From Limimaricola pyoseonensis (GTDB taxonomy: Bacteria; Pseudomonadota; Alphaproteobacteria; Rhodobacterales; Rhodobacteraceae): a stretch of DNA of 64,000 nt. The stretch spans positions 248,001-312,000 of the forward strand of contig NZ_FNAT01000001.1 in the NCBI RefSeq assembly GCF_900102015.1. The letters are read 5' to 3'. Numbering within the stretch: the stretch's first letter is position 1; every line of letters starts with the position of its first letter. Shown here in pieces: positions 10,152 through 17,522 of the stretch. Made by a program: the position numbers and the translations under genes. The notes beneath the pieces were generated by a model. It was not told the DNA's origin. It made no database searches and saw only the letters and a program-made list of their open reading frames with translations.

Positions 10152-11063
10152 ATGTCCCTGCTGACCTTCCGCCGCGCGGCCCCCGCGCCCGTTTCCGGCG
10201 GTGATTTCACCGCCCGCGCCTCGATCGAGGTGATGCCGCGCACCGCCGCGAAGGTCGAGAGTTTCCGCGCCATCCTGCCCGAGGGCACCCGCGTCTACAT
10301 CGCCCATATCGACGGCACGCCGATCGAGGACATGGTCGCCACCGCCGCCCGCATCGCGGGCGAGGGCTTTTCGGTCATGCCACACTTCCCGGCCCGCTCG
10401 ATCGAGAGCCGGGCGCAGCTTGCCGACTGGATCGCCCGCTACCAGGGCGAGGCCGGGGTGCGCGAAGCGCTGGTTCTGGCCGGCGGCATCGCGGATCCGC
10501 GCGGCGAGTTCCACTCCTCCATGCAGCTGCTCGAGACCGGCGAGTTCGACCGCGCCGGCTTCACCCGGCTGCACGTGGCGGGCCACCCCGAGGGCAACCG
10601 CGACATCGACCGCGATGGCGGCGACGCCATTCTGCGCGACGCGCTGCGCTGGAAGCAGGACTTCGCGAACCGCAGCGACGCGCGCATGGCGCTGGTCACG
10701 CAGTTCGTGTTCGAGGCGGCGCCGGTGCTGGACTGGGCGCGCACCATCCGCGAAGCCGGGATCGACCTTCCCGTGCATGTCGGCCTCGCCGGCCCGGCCA
10801 AGCTGCAGACGCTGATCAAGTACGCCATGGCCTGCGGGGTTGGTCCCTCGCTGAAAGTGTTGCAGAAGAGGGCGATGGACGTGACCAAGCTGCTCGTGCC
10901 CTACGCGCCCGACGATCTCGCCGCCGAGCTGGCCACCGCCGCCCGGGCCGAGCCGGGGCTGGGCCTCGAGCAGGCGCATATCTTCCCGCTCGGCGGCATC
11001 CAGGCCAGCGCCGACTGGCTCGCCGCCCAGCGCGGCGCCGCGCCGCGGGCCGCCGCGCTCTGA
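10152..11063 (+). CDS. MetF-like methylenetetrahydrofolate reductase
   Basis: Protein of 303 residues related to 5,10-methylenetetrahydrofolate reductase (TIM barrel, FAD). Visible elements are the N-terminal strand FTARASIEVMPRTAAKV, the barrel motif LVLAGGIADPRGEF, and HPEGNRDI, which matches the His-Pro-Glu of MetF. I choose the ATG at 10152 because AAGGAGG lies 5 bp upstream; an ATG at 10125 overlapping the previous stop is the alternative. It sits between the PF13769 gene and the methyltransferase, so it probably interconverts methylene- and methyl-THF for that methyltransferase rather than serving methionine synthesis. Confidence 0.85.
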   Translation: MSLLTFRRAAPAPVSGGDFTARASIEVMPRTAAKVESFRAILPEGTRVYIAHIDGTPIEDMVATAARIAGEGFSVMPHFPARSIESRAQLADWIARYQGEAGVREALVLAGGIADPRGEFHSSMQLLETGEFDRAGFTRLHVAGHPEGNRDIDRDGGDAILRDALRWKQDFANRSDARMALVTQFVFEAAPVLDWARTIREAGIDLPVHVGLAGPAKLQTLIKYAMACGVGPSLKVLQKRAMDVTKLLVPYAPDDLAAELATAARAEPGLGLEQAHIFPLGGIQASADWLAAQRGAAPRAAAL

Positions 11064-11101
11064 ACAGAACAGGCCGACATGGCCGGAACCAAGGATGAAG
11101 A

Positions 11102-12157
11102 ATGACCCGTACGATCGTTGAATCGAAGACGAAAACCGCGATCATCGGCTTCGATCAGCCGTTCTGCGTGATCGGCGAGCGGATCAACCCGACCGGCCGC
11201 AAGAAGCTTGCCGCCGAACTGGAGGCGGGCGACTTCTCGACCGTCGAGAAGGACGCTCTGGCGCAGGTCGCCTGCGGCGCCACCATGCTCGATGTGAATG
11301 CCGGGGTGGTCTACAACTCCAACCCCAACCCGAACGAGACCGAGCCGCCGCTCATGACGAAGATGATCGAGCTGGTGCAGGGGCTGGTCGACGTGCCGCT
11401 CTGCATCGACAGCTCGGTCCCGGCCGCGCTCGAGGCCGGGCTTGCCGCCGCGCAGGGGCGGCCGCTTCTGAACTCGGTCACCGGCGAGGAGGAGCGGCTC
11501 GAGCTGGTTCTGCCGTTGGTCAAGAAGTACAACGTGCCGGTGGTGGCGATCTCGAACGACGACACCGGCATCTCGGAAGACCCCGAGGTGCGCTTCGCGG
11601 TGGCCAAGAAGATTGTCGAGCGGGCGGCCGATTTCGGCATCCCGGCGCATGACATCGTGGTCGACCCGCTGGTCATGCCGATCGGTGCGATGGCCACGGC
11701 CGGGCTGCAGGTCTTCGCGCTGGTGCGCCGCCTGCGCGACGAGCTGGGCGTCAACACCACCTGCGGCGCGTCGAACATCTCCTTCGGCCTGCCCAACCGG
11801 CACGGCATCAACAACGCCTTCCTGCCGATGGCGATCGCCTCTGGCATGACCTCGGCCATCATGAACCCCTGCGCGCTGCCGACGCCTCTGTCGCGCATCG
11901 CCGAGAAGAAGGCCGAGCTGGCCGCGGCAGGCGTCGAGGTTCCAGCCGACATGGACGACGAGACCTTCTGCAAGCTGTTCGGCCTCGGTTCGCGCGAGGC
12001 GCAGCCGGGCGGCGAGATGACCGCGATCCGCGCCGCCAACTTCCTGACCGACAACGACCCGTCGGGCGGCGAGTGGATCCGCTTCAACCGCCCGGCCGGT
12101 GCGGCGGGCGAGGGGCGCGGCGGCCGCGAGGGCGGCCGGCGCCGGCGCCGGGCCTGA
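11102..12157 (+). CDS. Methyltetrahydrofolate:corrinoid methyltransferase (DHPS-like fold)
   Basis: Pterin-binding methyltransferase of 351 residues that moves a methyl group between tetrahydrofolate and a cobalamin carried by a corrinoid protein. Diagnostic motifs are CVIGERINPTGRKKL (21-35), MLDVNAGV (about 63-70) and the barrel strand VPLCIDSS. The core is complete. The last 20 residues are Gly/Arg-rich (AGEGRGGREGGRRRRR) and are not part of the fold. No corrinoid-binding protein gene is adjacent, so its partner must be encoded elsewhere. Members of this family in Rhodobacterales work in demethylation of methylated osmolytes; that is an inference for this gene. Confidence 0.87.
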   Translation: MTRTIVESKTKTAIIGFDQPFCVIGERINPTGRKKLAAELEAGDFSTVEKDALAQVACGATMLDVNAGVVYNSNPNPNETEPPLMTKMIELVQGLVDVPLCIDSSVPAALEAGLAAAQGRPLLNSVTGEEERLELVLPLVKKYNVPVVAISNDDTGISEDPEVRFAVAKKIVERAADFGIPAHDIVVDPLVMPIGAMATAGLQVFALVRRLRDELGVNTTCGASNISFGLPNRHGINNAFLPMAIASGMTSAIMNPCALPTPLSRIAEKKAELAAAGVEVPADMDDETFCKLFGLGSREAQPGGEMTAIRAANFLTDNDPSGGEWIRFNRPAGAAGEGRGGREGGRRRRRA

Positions 12158-12166
12158 GACAAGGGA

Positions 12167-12188
12167 GCGGGGGCGTGGACGCCCCCGC
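12167..12188 (+). terminator. Hairpin after the one-carbon cassette
   Basis: GCGGGGGCG / CGCCCCCGC, perfect 9-bp stem with a TGGA tetraloop, 10 bp past the methyltransferase stop. No T-run follows, as is common in high-GC genomes. Confidence 0.5.
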
Positions 12189-12281
12189 ATCCCGCGGGCG
12201 TGAAGGGGTCGGCCCGCTGCCGGGGCTTGCCCCGTCACCCATGCTTGGCATAGTCGGGGCGCTCGGCACAGGAGACCCGGC

Positions 12282-13025
12282 ATGGCCAAGACACCCAAGA
12301 AGACCGGCGCGGAGCGCGGCAACACCTCGGGGCGCGGGCAGCGCGACCTGACCGTCAAGGTCAAGACCGCGCGCGGCCGTAAGATGAGCTCCAAGCTCTG
12401 GCTCGAGCGGCAGCTCAACGACCCTTACGTAAAGCGCGCCAAGGCCGAGGGCTATCGCGGCCGGGCGGCCTACAAGATCCTCGAGCTTGACGACAAGTTC
12501 CGCTTCCTCGTGCCGGGCGCGCGGGTCGTCGATCTCGGCTGCGCGCCCGGCGGCTGGTGCCAGGTCGCGGTGGCGCGGGTCAACGCGCTCGGCCAGAAAT
12601 CCGGCAAGGCGCAGGGCACCGTCCTGGGCGTCGACCTTCAGGAGGTCGAGCCGATCGCCGGGGCCGAGATCCACCAGCTCGACTTCATGGAGGACGACGC
12701 CGACCTCAAGGTGAAGGACTGGCTGGGCGGCGAGGCCGACGTTGTGATGTCGGACATGGCCGCGGCCGCGTCCGGGCACAAGCAGACCGACCACCTCAGG
12801 ATCATCGCGCTGTGCGAGGCGGCCGCTCATCTGGCCTTCGACGTCCTCAGCCCGGGCGGCACCTTCGTGGCCAAGGTTCTGGCGGGCGGCACCGAGGGCG
12901 GCCTGCAGCAGATCCTCAAGCAGAAGTTCGAGAAGGTCCAGAACGTGAAGCCGCCGGCGTCGCGCTCGGACAGTTCGGAAAAGTTCGTGGTGGCGACCGG
13001 TTTCAGGGGGCGGGGCGACGCGTGA
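12282..13025 (+). CDS. rlmE: 23S rRNA (uridine-2'-O-)-methyltransferase RlmE (FtsJ/RrmJ)
   Basis: SAM-dependent methyltransferase (247 residues) that methylates U2552 of 23S rRNA in the 50S subunit. The N-terminal basic extension ([20 protein letters not shown]) is typical of alphaproteobacterial RlmE. The SAM motif is [11 protein letters not shown]. The catalytic K-D-K-E set is visible as RAAYK, VMSDMA, FVAKVL and SSEKFV. The ATG at 12282 follows GGAGACCC. It is convergent with the ThDP-enzyme gene. Confidence 0.95.
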   Translation: MAKTPKKTGAERGNTSGRGQRDLTVKVKTARGRKMSSKLWLERQLNDPYVKRAKAEGYRGRAAYKILELDDKFRFLVPGARVVDLGCAPGGWCQVAVARVNALGQKSGKAQGTVLGVDLQEVEPIAGAEIHQLDFMEDDADLKVKDWLGGEADVVMSDMAAAASGHKQTDHLRIIALCEAAAHLAFDVLSPGGTFVAKVLAGGTEGGLQQILKQKFEKVQNVKPPASRSDSSEKFVVATGFRGRGDA

Positions 13026-13094
13026 GGCTGTCGCGCGGTCGGCGTTCGTCATCGCGTCCGACTGCTGCGCACTTCCCGTTCAGCCCAGAAGCTA

Positions 13095-13119
13095 GCCGGG
13101 CGCAGGGATCGTGCCCGGC
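13095..13119. terminator. Possible terminator between convergent rlmE and ThDP-enzyme genes
   Basis: GCCGGGC / GCCCGGC, 7-bp stem with an 11-base loop in the 164-bp convergent gap. GCCGGGCA recurs at 13131, so alternative pairing is possible. Weak evidence. Confidence 0.3.
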
Positions 13120-13189
13120 CCGGCGGCGTAGCCGGGCATGACCCCCTTCCGACCTGCGGATGGGTTGAAGTTCCGTCGGGCCGCTCCGG

Positions 13190-14803
13190 TCACAGGGTCG
13201 GGGCAGGCAGGCCTTCCATCTCGACATTGATGCAGGCCACCAGCCCGCTGCGTTCGGCGCGCTCCAGCGCGCCGTCGAGTTCCTCCAGCGACGTGACATG
13301 CTCGCCGTAGCCGCCCAGGGCGGCCACCGCCAGGTCGTAGCGCGCCCCGCTCAGTTCGCAGCCGATGAGACGGCCGGCCCCGTATTCCCGCAGCTGGATC
13401 TGGTGCTCGGCGTTCCAGCGCCGGTCGTTGCCGATGACGGCGATGAAGGGGTGACCGTGTCGCGCGGCGGTCTCGAAATCGGCCAGGTGGAAGCCCGCCG
13501 TGCCGTCGCCCATCAGCGCGAAGACCGTCGCGCCGGGGCGGGCGGCGCGCGCGGCCAGGGCATAGCACGGGGCCGCGCCGATCGCGCCGGAAGGACCGTT
13601 GATGATCCGGCGCCGCGCTCTCACGCAGGCCTGCGCCCATTGCCCGAATTCCCCGCCATCCGCGACGAGCACCGCGTCGCCGGCGGCATCAATGCGGCGC
13701 TGGACGGCGGCGCAGATCTCCGCCGGCGTGATGCCCCGCGCGCCGTTAGAGGGCGCGGCACGCGTTGCGAGCCTGTCCGCGACCCGGTTGTTCCAGTGCC
13801 TGCGGTCACTGCCGCCGCCCGGGTACTGGGCGAGGGCGCGCGCGGTGTCCCGCGGGTCCGCGGCATGGCTCGCGTCAAGCCGGTCTCGCAGGTTGAGGTG
13901 GGCGCGGTCGCGTTCCTCCACACCCGCGTCGACCTGGATGAACCGGGCGTCGGCCGAGAACGCCGTCTCTGCGCCGAAGGCGGTGGTGAAATCCACGCAT
14001 TTGCCGAGCAGCAGGACCAGGTCGGCCTCGGCCATGACCGATTTCACGGCGCCGAGCGACGGGTCGTTCAGGCCCCGCGGGCTTTCCATCACGATCACAG
14101 GCGCGTCCCGTGCGGCGGAGAGCGCGTCGCACAGCTCGCCAGTGCGGGTGGCGTTCAGCGACGGGCCACACAGGATGACGGGCCGGGCGGCGGCGGAGAG
14201 CCGGGTGCCGATCTCGCGCAGCACGTCGTCGCTGGGTGCGGCGGGCTGACGGTGGAACGCACCGGCCTGCGGTACGCGTCCGGGCGCCGCGTCCTCGGTC
14301 AGCACGTCGAACGGCAGGGCCATGTGGACCGGGCCGGGCCGGCCCGACAGCGCGGTCCGGATGGCGCGCGCGGTGGCCTCGCCGAGCTGCGCCGGCTCGC
14401 CCGGCCGCAGCGTCAGCTTGACCAGCGGCGCCGCGATGGGGGATTGCCGCATCTCCTGGAAGGCGCCGCGCCCGTCCTGTGCCACCGGGCTGTCGCCGCT
14501 GAGCAGCAAGAGCGGCGTCTCCGACGCCCTGGCGGTGAAGAGCGGGCCGATGGCATTGGCGAAGCCCGCCCCGGCCGTGACCAGCGCGACCCCGATCTCG
14601 CCGGTGATCTGGGCATGCGCCTCGGCCATGTAGGCGGCCGCCGCCTCGTGCCGGACATGCACGATCTTGATGCCTTCCGAGAGGCAGGCGTCGAACACGG
14701 GCATGATCTGGTTGCCCGAAAGCGCGAAGATCCGTGTCACGCCGGCGGCGGCGAGCGATCGCACCAGCAGGTCTGCTCCGCGCATCATGTCATCCTTCTT
14801 CAT
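13190..14803 (-). CDS. Thiamine-diphosphate-dependent enzyme, acetolactate synthase-like
   Basis: ThDP enzyme of 537 residues with the usual order: PYR domain (about 1-170, catalytic Glu53 in RHEAAAAYMAEA), central domain (about 190-310) and PP domain (about 370-530). The PP domain has the Mg/ThDP motif starting MGDGTAGF and ending IGNDRRWN. The family decarboxylates or condenses 2-oxo acids; no substrate-specific signature was recognised, so acetolactate synthase, oxalyl-CoA decarboxylase or sulfopyruvate/sulfoacetaldehyde enzymes cannot be separated here. It is last in the minus-strand operon, 84 bp after the YeiH gene, which suggests it acts on an oxo acid made by the upstream dehydrogenase and hydratase. 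Confidence 0.85.
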   Translation of the reverse strand: MKKDDMMRGADLLVRSLAAAGVTRIFALSGNQIMPVFDACLSEGIKIVHVRHEAAAAYMAEAHAQITGEIGVALVTAGAGFANAIGPLFTARASETPLLLLSGDSPVAQDGRGAFQEMRQSPIAAPLVKLTLRPGEPAQLGEATARAIRTALSGRPGPVHMALPFDVLTEDAAPGRVPQAGAFHRQPAAPSDDVLREIGTRLSAAARPVILCGPSLNATRTGELCDALSAARDAPVIVMESPRGLNDPSLGAVKSVMAEADLVLLLGKCVDFTTAFGAETAFSADARFIQVDAGVEERDRAHLNLRDRLDASHAADPRDTARALAQYPGGGSDRRHWNNRVADRLATRAAPSNGARGITPAEICAAVQRRIDAAGDAVLVADGGEFGQWAQACVRARRRIINGPSGAIGAAPCYALAARAARPGATVFALMGDGTAGFHLADFETAARHGHPFIAVIGNDRRWNAEHQIQLREYGAGRLIGCELSGARYDLAVAALGGYGEHVTSLEELDGALERAERSGLVACINVEMEGLPAPTL

Positions 14804-14887
14804 GTCTCAACTCGGTATTGGGTTCGGCCGACATCCGCCATGGCGGCGCGGTCGGCCTCGATTTGTCCGTGGCCTTGCCGCCGCTCC

Positions 14888-15898
14888 TCAGACCGCGAAG
14901 AGCAGGATCGCCGCCAGCGCGAAACCGGCCAGCAGCACGGTCAGCGCGCAGAGCAGGGCGACCGCCCGGCCGCCGACCTCGCCCAGCTTGCGCAGGGACG
15001 TCTTCATGCCGAGCGCCGAGATCGCGACCACGAGGCACCAGCGCGACAGCTCCAGCAGGCCGTCCTCGACCGGCGCCGGGACCAGTCCGCTGCTGCTGAG
15101 CAGGATCGCCAGAGCGAAGCCCAGCACGAAGAGCGGCACCGGCAGGCGCTGCTGCGCCCGGGCGCCGGGCGCGCGCCACAGCAGCGACAGGCCGACCACC
15201 ACCGGCACCAGCATGGTGACGCGCAGCAGCTTGACGAATGTGGCCGTCTCGCCGGCGGTGTCGGAGACCGAGTATCCCGCGCCGACGACCTGCGCGACGT
15301 CGTGGATGGTCGCGCCGAAGAACACGCCGGCGGCGACGTCGGAGAGGCCGAGCCGCTGCGCGAGGAGCGGGTAGAGGATCATGGCGATGGTCGACAGCGC
15401 GGTGACGCCGATCACGGTGAACACCGTGTCGCGCTCCAGTTCGGGGCGGCGCGGCAGCACCGACGAGATCGCCAGCGCCGCGGAGGCGCCGCAGATCGCC
15501 ACGGCCCCGCCGGTGAGCAGCCCAAAGCCTGTGTCGCGCCCCAGCAGGCGGGCGAGCAGCAGCCCGAGGCCGAGCGTCACGGCGACGCCCGAGAGCGCGA
15601 TCGCCAGCACCGCCCAGCCGGTCGCGGCGATCTGCTGCACGGTGATGCCTAGCCCGAGCAGCGCCACGCCGAAGCGCAGCACCGACTTCGAGGCGAACTC
15701 GATCCCGCGCGCGGTGCGCATGCCGTCCTCGGCCAGGAAGGCCAGCGCCATGCCCAGCAGCAGCGCCATCAGCATCACCGGCACGCCGTAATGCTCGGAC
15801 AGGAAGCGCGCCGCCATCGCGACGATCAGGGCCGAGAGCAGCCCGGGCAGGAGGGTCTGCGCATGTCGGACCGCCGGCGCCGGGGCGAGGCCGATCAT
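14888..15898 (-). CDS. YeiH/UPF0324-family putative sulfate/sulfite exporter
   Basis: Integral membrane protein of 336 residues with about 9-10 hydrophobic helices. Family hallmarks are FASKSVLRFGVALLGLGIT near residue 70, GGAVAICGASAALAI near 130, and FFGATIHDVAQVVGAGYSVS near 195. UPF0324 proteins are annotated as putative sulfate export transporters on limited experimental support. The ATG at 15898 overlaps the stop of the upstream hydratase gene by one base (TGATG), so it belongs to the catabolic operon. Together with the TauE-type gene at 24977 it points to export of an inorganic anion released during catabolism; that is an inference. Confidence 0.85.
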   Translation of the reverse strand: MIGLAPAPAVRHAQTLLPGLLSALIVAMAARFLSEHYGVPVMLMALLLGMALAFLAEDGMRTARGIEFASKSVLRFGVALLGLGITVQQIAATGWAVLAIALSGVAVTLGLGLLLARLLGRDTGFGLLTGGAVAICGASAALAISSVLPRRPELERDTVFTVIGVTALSTIAMILYPLLAQRLGLSDVAAGVFFGATIHDVAQVVGAGYSVSDTAGETATFVKLLRVTMLVPVVVGLSLLWRAPGARAQQRLPVPLFVLGFALAILLSSSGLVPAPVEDGLLELSRWCLVVAISALGMKTSLRKLGEVGGRAVALLCALTVLLAGFALAAILLFAV

Positions 15899-16563
15899 CA
15901 GATCAGCTCTTCGTTGCGGTCGTCGGTCTCGCCGAAGCGGCGCAGCGTGGCCGGACGCGTGCCTTCGTAGACCTGCGAGATGCGGTCGCTGATCCGGGCA
16001 TTCTCGCGCTCGAACAGGCAGTTGCCCTCGAGGTCGGAGGCGACGATGAAAGGCCCCATCCGGTTGCAGCGCAGCACCCACATGGCCTGGGCGAGACCCA
16101 GCTCCTCGTGCCAGTGCACGGCTTCGACATTCTCGACGCCGCGCCCGAGAAGCGCGCCGGTGCCGTAGCCCACCGTGGTCAGGTAGACCGCGCCGTTGGG
16201 GACGAAGTAGCGCTTGTAATCGCGCGAGGACATGCCGCCCTTGCCGATGATCAGCCGCGCGCCGGTCTTCTCCATCCATTCCGGCAGCCACTTGGCGAAG
16301 CGGAACGAGGCGGTGGCCGTGACCGCGCCCATGTCGAAGCTGCCATCCTTGCGGATCGAGGCGGCGGGCGAGCAGTGGAAGTTGGCGGCGCTCTCCGACG
16401 GCAGCTCCATCGGGATGTTCGCCTTGGTCTCGAGCGCGCGCATGTAGACGCCCTCGCGCGCGGTGTACATCAGCCCGTCGAGATAGACGACATCGCCGAG
16501 GCGCAGCGCCGCGATGTCCTCGGCCGTGGGCGTGGTCGAGAGGCGGATCTCGCGCGGGCTCAT
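15898..16563 (-). CDS. Class I fumarase / L-tartrate dehydratase, beta subunit
   Basis: C-terminal-domain subunit (221 residues) of an Fe-S hydro-lyase that adds or removes water at a dicarboxylate. Family motifs: LRLGDVVYLDGLMYTARE near the N-terminus, GAVTATASFRF and IIGKGGMS in the core. The start overlaps the alpha-subunit stop by four bases (ATGA). Fumarase, L-tartrate dehydratase and mesaconase share this two-subunit layout, so the natural substrate is open. The neighbouring succinate-dehydrogenase-like genes suggest that the unsaturated dicarboxylate they form is hydrated here. Confidence 0.88.
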   Translation of the reverse strand: MSPREIRLSTTPTAEDIAALRLGDVVYLDGLMYTAREGVYMRALETKANIPMELPSESAANFHCSPAASIRKDGSFDMGAVTATASFRFAKWLPEWMEKTGARLIIGKGGMSSRDYKRYFVPNGAVYLTTVGYGTGALLGRGVENVEAVHWHEELGLAQAMWVLRCNRMGPFIVASDLEGNCLFERENARISDRISQVYEGTRPATLRRFGETDDRNEELI

Positions 16564-17522
16564 TCGGCGGCCTCCATCTCGGGCTGCCATTCGACGGTTT
16601 CGCGGCGCTGGTAGGGGGTGAACCAGTCGGGGTCGGTGCGGTGCTCCACCCGGCCGTCCGCGTAGATCCGCGCCACGGCGCGCCGCGACGACAGGCAGAA
16701 GGCGTGCACGCTCATCTGCATGCCGCCGGTGTGGCAGTAGCCGACCTCGACATGCGCATCGATCACCATGTTCTTGCCGACGAAGCCCATCGCCCCCATG
16801 CCGATCGAGTTGCCGAGTTCCTTGAGCTCCTCCTCGAGCGCGGCGATCTTCGGGTCGGAGTTGCGGTCGCCGACCGTACGCAGGCAGGCGGCGCGCTTGC
16901 CGAGCACCATGCAGGTGTCCTTGCAGCCCCCCAGCCCGATGCCGATGATCGCGGGCTGGCAGGCCAGGCCCCGCTTGCCGAAGGCGACGAGGCTGTCGAG
17001 GTAGAAGCGCTTGATCCCCTCGATCCCGTCGGAGGGAAACAGCATCCGGTAGTCCGTGCCGAACAGCCCGCCCTTGTGCACGGTGATGAGGTCGATCCAC
17101 TCGCCGCTTGGGCTGGGCTCGTAGCCGTATTCGATCTCTGGCGCGCCGATGCCGACATTGTTGTCGTGATCGGTGCGCCAGAGGGGGTGGACGCGGTTCG
17201 GTCGCAGCGGCACGCCGTTGGTGCGGTTGGCGGTGGCGCGGCGCAGCGCCGCCTCGAGCGCCACCGGCCCGCCCTCGATCCGGGTGTCGTTGCCCATCTT
17301 GACGTACCAGCGCGGCGTGCCGGTGTCGCCGCACATCGCGCGCCGGTCTTCCTTGGCGGCCTCGTAGTTCTCGAGCATCGCCTGCAGCACGAAGGAGGAC
17401 AGGTCGCCATTCTCGGTGGCGGCGGCGGCCTTCAGGCCGTCGAGATAGTCCTGCGGGATCTCGATGGCGGCCTTGTCCATCAGGGTTTCGGCCGTGGTCT
17501 GGATCAGGTCGATCGGTATCAT
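16560..17522 (-). CDS. Class I fumarase / L-tartrate dehydratase, alpha subunit
   Basis: Fe-S cluster subunit, 320 residues. The three cluster cysteines are visible in AMCGDTGTPRWYVK (Cys about residue 64), GLGGCKDTC (about 198) and GYCHTGGMQM (about 262). It pairs with the beta subunit just downstream, where the genes overlap by four bases, and its ATG overlaps the stop of the flavoprotein gene. Oxygen-sensitive [4Fe-4S] hydratase is the family expectation. Its position inside an SDH-like operon indicates a dedicated pathway copy rather than housekeeping fumarase, but this is inferred. Confidence 0.88.
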   Translation of the reverse strand: MIPIDLIQTTAETLMDKAAIEIPQDYLDGLKAAAATENGDLSSFVLQAMLENYEAAKEDRRAMCGDTGTPRWYVKMGNDTRIEGGPVALEAALRRATANRTNGVPLRPNRVHPLWRTDHDNNVGIGAPEIEYGYEPSPSGEWIDLITVHKGGLFGTDYRMLFPSDGIEGIKRFYLDSLVAFGKRGLACQPAIIGIGLGGCKDTCMVLGKRAACLRTVGDRNSDPKIAALEEELKELGNSIGMGAMGFVGKNMVIDAHVEVGYCHTGGMQMSVHAFCLSSRRAVARIYADGRVEHRTDPDWFTPYQRRETVEWQPEMEAAE

